Shown in pieces: positions 24,883 to 35,953 of a DNA stretch of 64,000 bases (the stretch's first letter is position 1; every line of letters begins with the position of its first letter). A model generated the notes under the pieces. It ran no database searches. It had not been told where the DNA came from and was given only the letters and a program-made list of their open reading frames with translations. Source of the DNA: Chamaecrista fasciculata. Lineage: Eukaryota > Streptophyta > Magnoliopsida > Fabales > Fabaceae. The translations under genes were made by a program, and so were the position numbers. The stretch lies in assembly GCA_003254925.1 (NCBI GenBank), contig QANZ01016493.1:309046-373045 (forward strand). The letters are read 5' to 3'.

Positions 24883-26052
24883 TCAACTTCTCTCTTTGTT
24901 TGAAAAATGACCCAAGCAGTTTATATGATTCAGACACAAGCTCATCATTATTTAAGTCAGAAAAGATCTTAGGAGGAGAGTTTACCTTATTATCAGCAGT
25001 AGTCATAAAGCAGAGATTTGTTGTTTTTGTCTTCTTATAGTCATCATCTTCTTTAGCGAGGAAATCCTCATCATCATCCCATGAAGATTCGGCTATCATT
25101 GCCTTTTTTTTTTCTTGAATTTTGACTTTTTAAGCAAAGGGCAGTCAGGTCGCATGTGCCCCAGTTTCTTACATTCATAACAAGTCAATTCCTCGGCCTT
25201 CTTGAAATTGTTTTCTTTTTGGAATGGAGGATTCCTTGCGAATGAGTTTTTCTTCATGAAGGGTTTCTTCTTAGAATTGAAGAACTTGTTGAACCATTTG
25301 GCTAGGAGGACTAGATCCTCTTCATCAAAGGTTTCTTCTTCCACTTCCTCGCTATCAACAGCTTTGAGGGCAACTCCTTTGTTCTTCTTGAGGTTCTGAA
25401 CTTTTTCAATAAGGAAGGTTGATTCATAGGTCAGCAGGTTTCCTCTTAGATCATCAATCGTCTCCAGCTTTTGACTTTCATGGAGAGTTGTTACTTTCAT
25501 CTCCCATAAAGAGGACAAACTCCTTACAAGCCTTCTCACTAGCTTCTCCTGATCAAGACGTTCTCCTAAGGAATCTAGATCATTTACAATCTTTCCGAAT
25601 CTTTCGAACATCTTATCAATCTTTTCTGTTTCCTTTATCTGGAAGTTTTCATACTCCTTCATGAGACAGTCAATTCTTGACTTCTTTAGCTCTGTGGTTC
25701 CTTCATTTGTGACTTGAAGTTTGTCCCACATTTGCTTAGCCGTTTCACATCTAGATAGCTTTTTGAATTCATATGTACTCACAGAACAATATATTATGTT
25801 AATAGCTTTACTATTGAGTGCATAGTCGTTATTTTCTGTCTCACTCCATTCATCCATAAGTTTGTCAACAATTTGACCATTCTCCTCTTTGGTAACACTT
25901 ATAGGACTATTTTGAATAACCCGCCATATTTGAGGGTTGATTAACTCAGCGAAAATCTTTACACGATTCTTCCAATATGTCTAGTCTTTCCCATCAAAGT
26001 ACGGAGGCTAGTGTAGAGAGGATGAGCTAGGGTTGTTACTGTTGTTCTGCAT
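24883..26052 (-). pseudogene. Copia gag pseudogene between inverted arms
   Basis: The minus-strand frame starts at ATG 26052. It runs through a gag polypeptide of the UBN2 type (central part 25857-25096 open) with the zinc knuckle CYECKKLGHMRPDC (CX2CX4HX4C, near 25180-25140), then a Lys-rich tail. Two in-frame stops lie near the N-terminus (about 26000-25980) and a shift occurs in the A-run near 25100. An acidic segment (24900-25099) continues gag in another frame. Protease, integrase and RT are absent. A tRNA-Met-type primer site (gctctgataca, 26105-26115) lies between gag and the right arm, as expected beside a 5' LTR. Confidence 0.83.
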
Positions 26053-26118
26053 TTTGACAAAAATCTTTTCTCTAGGTTGTTACACCTACACAATAATGAG
26101 ACCCGCTCTGATACAATT

Positions 26119-26430
26119 TGTTGGGCAAAATGGACAAAGAGATCCTAGAGGGGGGCGAATAGGATCTAAAAACTTTTTCGCAAACTGTAAAGGAGTTCCT
26201 TATATAAACCCTGTTCCTTAAAGAAAACTTAATTTCTTTTACAAAAACATTTAGTTCCTTTAGCAAGTAATTCGTTTCCTTGAAAATAGTTCAATTCCTC
26301 TAAAACAGTTTGTTTCCTTACAAAACAAATCAACTCCTTAAACAATAGTTTTATCAATACCTTTTCAAACCTTATAAATCTTAACTCAAAAGATAAATTG
26401 CGGAATATTAAAGAGGTAAGGTAGAGAGAG
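26119..26430 (+). repeat. Right inverted arm (LTR end of the gag remnant)
   Basis: Begins TGTTGGGCAAAATGG and is the inverted partner of 24500-24882. Because it abuts the primer-binding site, it is read as the inner end of the minus-strand 5' LTR. The LTR probably continues rightward to about 27230. Confidence 0.75.
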
Positions 26431-27250
26431 ATTGACACCACGATTTATAGTGGTTCACATAAGAGTTTAATCCTTGAAATGGAAGTCTCTCTTATGCTAC
26501 ATCCACTACCCAAGCGAAAAGGCAAGGGAATTTATATATTAATGTAGGTAACCGACCAATTACAATTGGAATTAACCTAAAACTAGGATCACCATTAAGG
26601 TTTTATAATCTCCCTTTTACAATCCCCACAAATCATCACGGGTAGTCTCTAAGGTTCCTATACAACTCCTCTTATCTTGCAACCACACACGGCTCACCAC
26701 TAGGGTTTCATAACAAACGAGGAAGGCAACCTACTACCACTAAGGATACAAACAAATCAGACAAGTAGATGAAGTAGAATGGTTTCTCTCACAAAGAGAT
26801 GATTTTCACAAAGAGATTTCCACTAAGGAATTACAACAACTGTATCTAAACACTAAGCTCTCTGAAAACTTCTTGATAACAACTCAATAATCTCACTTGC
26901 AGTAGTCTTCAATGTTTGAATCAATCTTCTTTATATAGTCTTCGTTGAAATCAAGCTCTAAAAGAAATTGATTTGAATTCTTGGATTTCCATAAGCTCCA
27001 ACAGTTAGGTCATCATGATTCTTCAATATCCTTCAATGCTCATAGCAGCTACAATGTTCTTATGCCATATATGCTTTTCTTGTTAAGTAGTCAACATCAA
27101 AAAGCATTTAAGCTTCAAAAGGATTCAACAGCAGCGCATGTTCAGGAACTGGCAGACATTATTCAAAAACTTTCCTTATATAGTTTCTCGTATAAAACGA
27201 AATTTACAAGTTAGGAAACTAATTCCAATCAATGAAATCATGTAATAGGA
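26431..27250 (-). mobile_element. Probable remainder of the minus-strand 5' LTR
   Basis: No gene. The stretch follows directly from the LTR-like arm and has LTR-like content (a phrase around gatttatagtggttcac). No outer terminus or target duplication was found. Confidence 0.4.
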
Positions 27251-27256
27251 AATTAA

Positions 27257-27907
27257 TAAAGGGTAAATTGCAGTTTGGTACCCTGAAAGAAAAATTTTTG
27301 CAGTTTGGTGCCTCGTGGTTTGCTCCGTTAGCGAATTGGTCCCCTGTGCTTTATTTCCGTTAGAATTTAACGGAAAATGTGATTGTGACTACCTTAAAAT
27401 TTCAAAAACCTCCCAACAAGTCTTTTCTTATGCGTTTAAGTCCTTTCCCTTTACTAAAAAGGATCAAAACATAAAGAAAACAGAAACTAAAGGGTACATT
27501 ATGTAATTTTACCGTTGAGTTGAAAATAATTATAAAAGAGTCTTTAGAAAAGTAAAATCAATTCAGCCAGGCACAATGTGAAATTGAAATTGCAACCCCC
27601 CATCTTCCATCCAAATGCTCAACGGTAAAATTACATAATGTACCCTTTAATTTCTGTTTTCTTTATGTTTTGATCCCTTTTAGTAAAGGGAAAATGACTT
27701 AAACGCATAACAGAAGACTTGTTCGGAGGTTTTTGACATTTTAAGGTAGTCACAATCACATTTGCCGTTAAATTCTAACGGAAATAAAGCACAGGGGACC
27801 AATTCGCTAACGGAGCAAACCACGGGGCACCAAACTACAAAAAATTTTCTTTCAGGGTACCAAAGTGGAACCGTCCCTAACCACAGGGTACCAAACTGCA
27901 ATTTAAT
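27257..27907. mobile_element. Palindromic MITE with about 270-bp arms
   Basis: The left arm (from gggtaaattgcagtttggtac) and the right arm (27620-27907) are near-perfect inverted copies sharing ggtaccctgaaag, gctccgttagcgaatt and ccgttagaatttaacgg. A loop of about 95 bp remains. Related arms occur at 33591-34145 and 36195-36440. No clear target duplication. The open frames on both strands are by-products. Confidence 0.8.
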
Positions 27908-29187
27908 TCTAACACAGAAGAGCCTACCAATTCTTTCGAAGATAAAATAGCTGCATAAATTTATAATAACAAAATGAAGAATGTCAAAGGTTGGGACAGG
28001 TAGATGAAATATTATTGTATTATTCCACACTCCTCACTACTAACATGAAACCAAAACTAGGCTCTTTGAAATACAAAGAAAAGGGTTGATGCTACGGCCT
28101 AAAACTAGAAACACCATGAATCAGTCTTAGAAAACAAAAAATCTTAACAAGCAAATAAGAACTATGGTTCAACCTAGCTAATTGTGAAAATAATTTAACT
28201 CATTTCTTCAAAATGCTTTATTACTTTGCAGTTTCAATAAAATCTGGAACATGGAACAAAATATAAGTGCATGATGGAGATTGGAGACCAATATCTACTA
28301 AGAAGGAGAACAGCACAGCATACAATAACATGAACGCAAAGAAGACTGATGTACAAGTATTCTTGTCCAGAATATCCTGCAATTAGGCATAAAATCTTCA
28401 ATTTGTAGAGACTTTTAAGACATGCTAGTCTGTTCACAGACTCCCTATGTGTAACCACATATACCGAAAAATATTGAAATACAGTAGTAGTTGACTAGTA
28501 GTTGAACAATAAGAAGCTCAGAATTCCTAGAAGTTAAGTGAGATTAATTAGTGACTAGTAGTTGTAAAACTAAAAAATTCCCCAAACTTATATTTGCTTT
28601 TGGAATGAGGAAAGCAAACTTTTTTGTTTTAATTAAAGTTTTCTTTGTTTATATTATGCATCATAACAGCGAAGTTATGTGATGCTCAAGATGGATGTTC
28701 TCTTTTTCTCTGTTATAAGCACCTTAAGGAAGATTGATCGCAAAAAAGATATAAATAGTCAATACCTCTTTCCTTTGATGTTCATCATGGTGGGAATATT
28801 TGGGCCAAACCAACCTTCAGATTGCACTTACTTGCGAGTGCAACAGCTAAATTCACTGCCCATTGAAAATAACATGCATAAAACTAAATACCACACTTAA
28901 GGAGACAAAAAACAGATTTCACTCTCGATTAAGTAAATAAATTTCACTCTTCGAATAAAAACCTACTAGTGCTCACTTCGAATAAGTCTAATTTATGATT
29001 GAACAATGAATACAATGCTAAGGCAAAAGCACCCTTTAAGTCCCTTAACTTTACATCAATTTTCAATTTCATCCTCAAAATTTGTTTACTATCATTTAAT
29101 AAAAATTTCAAAAATAATATTTCAAGTAAAAACAAAATTTCCACAACTATAATCCTATAAAGCAATTAGTAACTTTGTATATATAAG
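27908..29187. other. Spacer, no gene seen
   Basis: Both strands were read; the open frames here have no recognisable domain or codon pattern. Part of this may belong to the Helitron whose 3' end is at 29216. Confidence 0.5.
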
Positions 29188-29216
29188 ATGCGTGCAACGC
29201 ATGGGAACAATACTAG
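29188..29216 (+). mobile_element. Helitron 3' terminus
   Basis: A hairpin atgcgt-gca-acgcat (29188-29202) is followed 10 bases later by CTAG (29213-29216) and then T. This is the standard Helitron 3' end. The matching 5'-TC start was not identified. Confidence 0.65.
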
Positions 29217-29295
29217 TTTTAGAAATCTCTCATCTTTTTTTGGTAGAAGAAGACTCATCTTTTAGCCCAGGTGTCAGTATTGACTAATGACCAAG

Positions 29296-29780
29296 GTTAT
29301 TAAAACCGGACCGGTCATTCAACCGGCCGAAGCAGCGATTTAAGGTTCAATGGTTCAACCGGGGTCGTACCATTAATAATTAAATAAATAAAAAATAATA
29401 TATTTAGTTTAATATAATAAAAATATATAATAAACTCTTTAAATTTAAGTTGGATTGAGTAAGAGAGTGATTAATTATGAGGATAAAAAATCAAATTTTG
29501 AAGTAAAAACTATTAAATAACGTATTATTTTGAGTCTAAACATAATAAGAAACAAATTTCTTTAAAATAACATCATTTTAATCAAGAAAAAGTAAAAAAA
29601 AAAATTAGAAAAAAACTGAACCGGTTCAACCTCAAAATCGGCCGGTTCAACCTCAAAACCAGCCGGTTCAAGGCGATTTTCCCGGTTTTTGACCGGTTCT
29701 CAACTTGCCCGATTTTGTGTTCAACTCGGACCCGACCATTGACCGGTTCGCGGTTCAACCGGTCCGGTCCGGTTTTTATA
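29296..29780. repeat. CCGGTT-rich inverted-repeat element
   Basis: The left edge ttattaaaaccggaccgg and the right edge ccggtccggtttttataa are inverted. The interior has multiple ccggttcaacc repeats and an AT-rich centre. It resembles the edges of the hAT element at 34161-34840 but shows no clean duplication. Confidence 0.6.
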
Positions 29781-29879
29781 ACTCTGCTAATTGACTAATA
29801 AGTTTAACCAAATTTTGAAACAAGTTGCACCTCAAGGCCTCAACATGGATGCTCCGTTCAAGCTTATTATTCTTGTAAC

Positions 29880-30620
29880 TAGAAAGTATGGACACTTTAT
29901 TTTCAGGGCGTGCCGCCGTGTCTTTGTCTGACACCACATGACACATTCATAAATTTTAAGATATAAAATTATTTTTTTGTGACTTTAACATGACAAAAAA
30001 ATATAAAATAATAATAAATATTATAATTTTGGCTAAAGTGCACTTTTGATCTCATAACTTTTGCTAAGGTCTCAATTGGTCCCATAACTTTTTTTGTTGT
30101 ACTTTTGGTCCCATATCTTTTGCTCAAGTTGTAGATTTGGTCATGTGTTACACTTTTAGTCTCATATATTTGGTTCATGTTACATAATTGGTCATATATT
30201 TTTTAGTCAAGTTGCAAAATCGGTCCCATATCTTTGGGTCAGGTGCAGAATTGGTCTCATATATTTGTATCAAGTGGGACTGGCAGTAAACTCTTTGCAA
30301 AGATATGGGACGACCAATTCTGCAACATGACCAAAAGATATGGGACCAAAAGTGGTACAAGACCAAATCTGCAACTTTTTGCAAAGATATGGGACCAAAA
30401 GTGCAACAAAAAAAAGTTATGGGACCAAATTAAGACCTGAGTAAAAGTTATGGGATCAAAAGTGCACTTTGACCTATAATTTTTAAGGTTCTCATCAAAA
30501 TTTGTAAATTTTTAATTATTTATATATATAAATATATGTCGTGTCGTGTTATGTAAATTTAAAAATTTGACATGTAGATGTGTATGTTATCCTGTATCTG
30601 TCTGTGTCCATATTTTATAG
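29880..30620. mobile_element. hAT-type MITE split by a nested MULE MITE
   Basis: Ends TAGAAAGTATGGACAC and GTGTCCATATTTTATA match the intact relative at 51622-51972. Flanks cttgtaac / cttgtact (allowing a 2-base shift) suggest an 8-bp duplication that has decayed. The element carries the insertion at 30031-30474. Confidence 0.72.
30031..30474. mobile_element. Nested MULE-type MITE, exact 9-bp duplication
   Basis: A near-palindromic 444-bp element starts ggctaaagtgcacttttgat and ends atcaaaagtgcactttgacc. It is flanked by identical tataatttt (30022-30030 and 30475-30483). It lies inside the hAT MITE at 29880-30620, and the relative at 51622-51972 lacks it, so the order of events is clear. Confidence 0.9.
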
Positions 30621-30871
30621 TCTTGTACTAATTGTGGTAGTGGCCACTTTGTCGATTATGATCCAAATATTTCTCCTCTAATATTTATAAGAGAGGAATA
30701 TATATAGATATATATATGATTAATTTGAAATTTCTAAAATAATTTAAATCAAATTAAAAACTAGCTTATATATTGGACGAATTTAATTATTTGACCTATA
30801 ATATTTAAGGACTAATAGTTTAATAAAACTACAAAAAATATTATAACCCATTGTAATCCCTCATTACTTAG

Positions 30872-33580
30872 ATTTTTTTTTTTTGAATTACATCAAAACT
30901 GAGAAATAGAAAAGAAAAAACAAAAAATAAAAAACAGCCTTCCTACAGGAAACAGCAAGTGCCAACAATATGAGTATCAATCCAAGGCCATATCTCCTAG
31001 ATATTAATATTGTGCGAAGAGCTTGCGAGTTTCCACCTGTTTTGGTCTTCTCCAAGAAGCTGAAAAATATCTTCTCTTATAGTTTGGACGCTGATTGATG
31101 CTTGTCTCAAAGTTCCTCCTTGCATGAAATCCTTTTGACAGATTAGTTGAGCCTGATGTATATGCCTAAGATTTGTGACCTGAATGAGAAACTTCCTAAA
31201 ACCTTCGAGGAAAGTGTTAAACTTAGGAGTTTTTCCATGTTCGCAGTGGTAGAAAAGCAGAGAAGGATTGTGATTGTTGAGACTGAAAACAGCAAAGATA
31301 TTCCTCTTGGTAGATCTGGATCTGGTCCCTGCAAGAAAAATATCCCCATCCTTCCAAGTATGAACCGTATGATAGAACTTTTCTCTATTAGTAACTCTGG
31401 GAAGATACAGCTCATTAGCCTCCTGTTGAGTGAGATTGTGAGAGTTAATAGTCTTCTTCCACCTTTCCACAATTGTAATGGGACTAGCTTGTATTTGATT
31501 GAAAAGCACCTCGTTTCTGTGATTGTAGATTTCCCAGCAGAACCATAACAAGAGTTTCAGATGGCACTGTTCGCTGTTTGAGATCTGGTGAGTCATAAGG
31601 TTTTGGACAAGCCAATCGGTGAAAGGAATATCTTGGAGGTAATCACTTCGGAGACCAAGAGGGGAGCTAAACCAGGCAGCGCGACTGAGGGGGCCATGTA
31701 AGAACAAATGATCTTCAGTTTCAATATCAGAGCAGCCAAAAACACATGATCCATTGACGTTGAAATGCTTTTTGAGGAGGTGCACTCCCAGGGGAAGTCC
31801 CTTAGAGAGGCATTTCTAGCTGAAGATTTGGATTTTGGGGGGGATCTTGATCCTCCAGAACCTGTACCAATCAATATTGGTATTTAGGCTAGAAATTTCC
31901 GTAGAAGAAAGTCTGTGATTATAAGCAACTTTGACTGAATAATGCCCTTTAGGGTCCTTCTTCCAACAAATGGAATCTTTACCATTCATCCTGGATATGG
32001 GGATACTGAGAATTTTCCTTGAAGTATCCTCATCAAACAAGGTGTTGATCAAGTTAGGATTCCATCTCGAAGACGCAATGAGAAGGTCAGAGACTTTAGT
32101 AACACCTGTATATTCAGAATGGGGTTGAAACCAAAGATTTGTTCCGAGCTGAATACTCTGACCGTTACCCACTCTCCATTGACAATCTCTAACTACCTCC
32201 TCCACAGATTTACAAATAGCCCTAGCAAAAGGGGAGGCTTGAGCAGTGATCTTGAATTTAAGGTTCCTTTTATCGTAGCAATATTTAGCCATGAAAATCT
32301 GAGAAAGCATAGAACTTTGATTGTGAATAATTCTCCAAGCTTGTCTTCCAAGAAGAGCTTTATTGAAATCAAGGAATCTTCTAATACCCAAGCCTCCATG
32401 AGCTTTTGGTTTACAGATTTTGTCCCAGGCAATCATATGAGGAGTATTCTGATTCTGATGATTTCCCCAGAAGAAATTGGCCACTAAGGTATCACATTTG
32501 TGAGCTTCCTTGGTAGTTAAAGCAAAATAGGAAAGATGATACACTGAGAGAGTAGCAAGGACTGATTTGATTAGAGTTACTCTGCTAGCTTGAGAAAGAA
32601 GTTTGGCTTTCCACCCAGCTAACTTCCTTTGCATGGCCTCATAGATAAGCTCAAAAACTTTCCTGTCTCTAGTATTGCCATCAATGTAACTCCCCAGGTA
32701 TTTAGAGAATTGATCTACATTCTTGAAGTTTGAATATCTACAGATCATTTTCTTGAACCTATTTGGGGTATTTGGACTAAACGAGATATCAGATTTATTG
32801 GGATTAACCATCAGACCTGAAGCTTGACCAAATACCTTGGAAATATCCTTGAACTTACTACAAGAATCAAGATTTGCTTTGAAGAAAAGGAGGATATCGT
32901 CTGCATAGATGAGATGATTAACAGCCGGCGCAGTCCTGGAGATTTTGACCCCTTTCAAAGAGCCTGAATTCTGAGCATTGATCAACAAGCCTGAGAGAAC
33001 ATTCATGCACATAATAAATAGGTAGGGAGATAAGGGATCTCCCTGTCTAAGACCAACTTTAGGATAGAACATTTCTGTCAAATTTCCATTAATGTTTATT
33101 CTGAAGGACGTAGTAGACACACACTAAGATATCATTTGGATCCAGTGGGCAGGAAAATTCATCTGCTGCATTACTTGAGAGATGAAATCCCATGAGATCC
33201 TATCATAAGCTTTGTAGAGGTCAATTTTAACCGCTGCCCAAAAAATCTTTCCTTTTTTACATCTCCGGATATATCTCAGAATCTCGTGAGCAATAAGTAT
33301 GTTGTCACTGATCAAACGTCCTTTTGCAAACGCATTTTGGTACGGGGTTATAAGATCTCCTAGAATGTTCTGTAACCTATTAGCCAAAGTCTTAGATATC
33401 ACCTTGTAGGCTACATTGCAAAGGCTAATAGGCCTAAAATCTTTAAAACTCTCCTGTGTGTCGCCTTTAGGGATTAGAGTGATGATGGGTTGGTGTGTGC
33501 TCAAAGGAATGTTTATGTGGCCTTTGTTATACATAATACAAGTCGGCATTAGTATATTACACAAGACCACGAAATATATT
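30872..33580 (-). mobile_element. 5'-truncated LINE with nearly intact ORF2 3' half
   Basis: The minus-strand ORF2 runs from about 33570 to 30997 in one frame with only two in-frame TAG stops (33126-33124 and 31818-31816). Fingers motif LIPKG and NAFAKGRLISDN come first, then GLRQGDPLSPYLF, the catalytic YADD (LIYADDILLFF), and the thumb. A C-terminal zf-RVT region follows (CVFGC...EDHLFLH), in which the usual following Cys is Gly. A 13-nt A-run near 30872-30884 fits the 3' tail. Endonuclease and the 5' half are missing. Each stop could come from a single C-to-T or G-to-A change (CAG or TGG to TAG), the decay expected of methylated DNA. Confidence 0.92.
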
Positions 33581-33590
33581 ATTTTCTTTT

Positions 33591-33790
33591 GGGTAAATTG
33601 TAATTTGGTACCCTGTGGTTAGGGGCGATTCAACTTTGGTACCCTGAAAGAAAAATTTTTACAGTTTGGTGTCCCGTGGTTTGTTCTGTTAGCGAATTGG
33701 TCTTCTGTGCTTTATTTCCGTTAGGATTTAACGACAAATGTGATTGTGACCACGTTAAAATGTCAAAAACCTCCCAACAAGTCTTCTCTT
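33591..33790 (+). repeat. Extra MITE arm copy at the LINE boundary
   Basis: A direct copy of 33955-34130 (from gggtaaattgtaatttggtaccctg to caaaaacctcccaacaagtc). It abuts the broken 5' end of the LINE, suggesting the LINE was cut by this repeat. Confidence 0.7.
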
Positions 33791-34160
33791 AATATTCAAA
33801 GATTAAATTATAAATTTGAAATAAATTTATAGACTACAAAATGTCAGATAGATGAGAAATGGGAAAAAAAATGGAAAAATAAAAAAATATATGTATGAAC
33901 ACATTGTAATACCCTCCAATTCAAATGGAAACAAACAAAAAGAAAAGGGTAAATTACAGCTTGGTACCCTGTGGTTAGGAGTTGTTCTACTTTGGTACCC
34001 TGAAAGAAAATTTTTTGCAGTTCGGTGCCCTGTGGTTTGCTCCGTTAGCGAATTGGTCTCCTGTGCTTTATTTTCGTTAGGATTTAACGGCAAATGTGAT
34101 TGTGACCATGTTAAAATGTCAAAATCCTTTCCATTTTCTTTTCATAAGATTTCTTTTGAA

Positions 34161-34840
34161 CATAGTGTGAAAAACCGAACCGGACCGGTGAACCGGCGCC
34201 CAGGCCGGTCCGGAGATAATTTTTCGCTGACTCGGGTGAACCGGAAGTGAACCGCCTTCATTGAACCGGATTGAAATTTGTCAAAATTGTTGGAGCAGGG
34301 AATCGAACCCAGTACCCAATGCATAAATGAGAAGGAAAATACCACTACGTCAGCACATGCGTTTGATAACATAATGCATTCTAAATAATTTATTGTAATT
34401 CTTTTGGGAAGTGGGAACCATTAAATTAATTTAACTATTATATGTTTTTCAATTTGTCGACCGGTGAACCATGAACCGGTTTGACCCGCCAAAGTTTGCA
34501 AAATTACATATTAACCCCAAAAAATTTTCAAAAAATTACAAATTAGTCCCTGGATACATATTATCTATGGACTAAAATGAAAACTTTAAAAAAATTTTGG
34601 GGTAATATGTAATTTTTACAAAACTTATTATGGTTAAAATTGCAAAATAGCTCCAAAGGTACTAAATATTTAAATCATTGCAATATATTAATGTGTATTT
34701 AATGAATATGTATATTTGAATATGTTCTTTTTAAGTAAATCGGCTCAACCGGTTAAACCAGTGACCCAGCGGTTGAACCATTGAACCAGTGACCTGAGCC
34801 TTCCATCGGTTTGATGACCGGTCTGGTTTTTTGCACATTG
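34161..34840. mobile_element. hAT-type MITE inside the left arm, 8-bp duplication
   Basis: The left end catagtgtgaaaaaccg and the right end ggttttttgcacattg are inverted. The flanking repeat cttttgaa is identical at 34153-34160 and 34841-34848. Removing the element restores continuity with the uninterrupted right arm near 36190. The interior is CCGGTT-rich and contains (34497-34665) sequence like the core of the MULE MITE at 56995-57424. Confidence 0.88.
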
Positions 34841-35353
34841 CTTTTGAATAGGTCCTAATTTAATTACACTTTAATCACAAAAGTTTATGATCTTTATCAA
34901 AATAGTCCTTAGAACTTCAAAAGACAAATGAGCATCTATGATTTATCAAAAAAATCCTCATATTCAACTACAAAAATCTGAAATTTTCACTCAAGTACAC
35001 TACAAACAAATCAAAACCCCCAAATTTTTCCAAAATCAAGCCCCACAAATCAAAAACCCTCTCAACAACAAAATCAACATCATCGGTGACCGATGAATAA
35101 ATTAGAACATTAGAGACCAAAACTAAACTTTAAACAAACATTGGAGACCAAAATAAATGCTCAAGATCCTCCCCTCCTCATTTTACTCATTCACAATCCA
35201 TCCAAAAGCTTCTTCCTCAATTCTCTAACGAACAAAAACAGCGAAAGAAAAAAATACATAAATAAACCAATAGGAAAAAATTATACAAAGTAGGTTTGCT
35301 TTTCAATTTCTACAGTTACAAATTGTTTCCTCTTTGGTTCTACAAGAAAAAAA

Positions 35354-35668
35354 ATGGCGTTTAGTGTTACGCATCAGATTGGAAGCCTTGCGGGACCTCC
35401 GAAACAGTCCGAGGCGGGGAATTCATCGGTAGAGTCCACTGCGACGGTGAGCGCCGCCGCGGTATGGAGATCGCCGGCGACGAATAATCTCCGATGCAAG
35501 GTGAAGAAGTCGGATGGTATGGACGCGTTATCGCCGCCGGTTAGTCCTTGCAGATCGCCGATGTTGGGAGGAATCCGGCCAGATCTGTCAGTGGCGTGTC
35601 AAGCATTCGCGACGGAGACGGAAGTTCGACGTTCTCTGTTCCTCTCTCACTCCCGATTTCACTCTTGA
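35354..35668 (+). pseudogene. Captured first exon of a chloroplast beta-amylase 1 (BAM1) gene
   Basis: The frame from ATG 35354 gives a 104-aa product. Its first 91 residues (to 35626) resemble the N-terminus of BAM1: MAFSVTHQIGSLAG at the start, then LSPPVSPCRSP and LGGIRPDLSVACQAFA, the region around the transit-peptide cleavage site. The catalytic GH14 domain is absent. After TETEV the sequence switches to unrelated residues and stops at 35668. An A-rich leader with purine-rich context precedes the ATG, so the capture seems to include 5' UTR. If transcribed it could encode a plastid-targeting leader without an enzyme. The match is from family memory. Confidence 0.72.
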
Positions 35669-35774
35669 ACAGACCCCAATCGGCACCGAAATCTCGCAAA
35701 AACCAAACCCCCATTTTGGTCCCGACTTTAGCGATTTATAGGAAAACTCGGCGGAGGAGCAGAATATATTTATA

Positions 35775-35953
35775 CTAAGGGCTTTGCGTCCCTAACGGGC
35801 ACGCAAATATATATGTAGAATAAATGAGGGACTAAATTGTTAACTTAGTAAAGAAAGAGAGACCAAATAGTAAATTTTCTCTTATTTTTAATTTCATAGA
35901 CTATAGTTTTAAACATGGACGACTAGAAAGGGGTGGAGCCATATAATATAAGA
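35775..35953 (-). mobile_element. Miniature Helitron, copy 2
   Basis: Same sequence and same end points as 21995-22174: the minus strand starts TCTTATATTATATGG and ends at the hairpin. The terminal CTAG has become TTAG, a single C-to-T change. Confidence 0.78.

Noticed and set aside
27680-28030. 116-aa open frame and its plus-strand partner
   Set aside because: It spans the palindromic arms of a MITE; the same peptides recur wherever this arm occurs (for example 33852 and 36292).
34286-34330. tRNA-like B-box phrase (minus strand GGTTCGATTCCC)
   Set aside because: No cloverleaf or A box at the right distance. It lies in the hAT-type element and is probably a chance or decayed motif.
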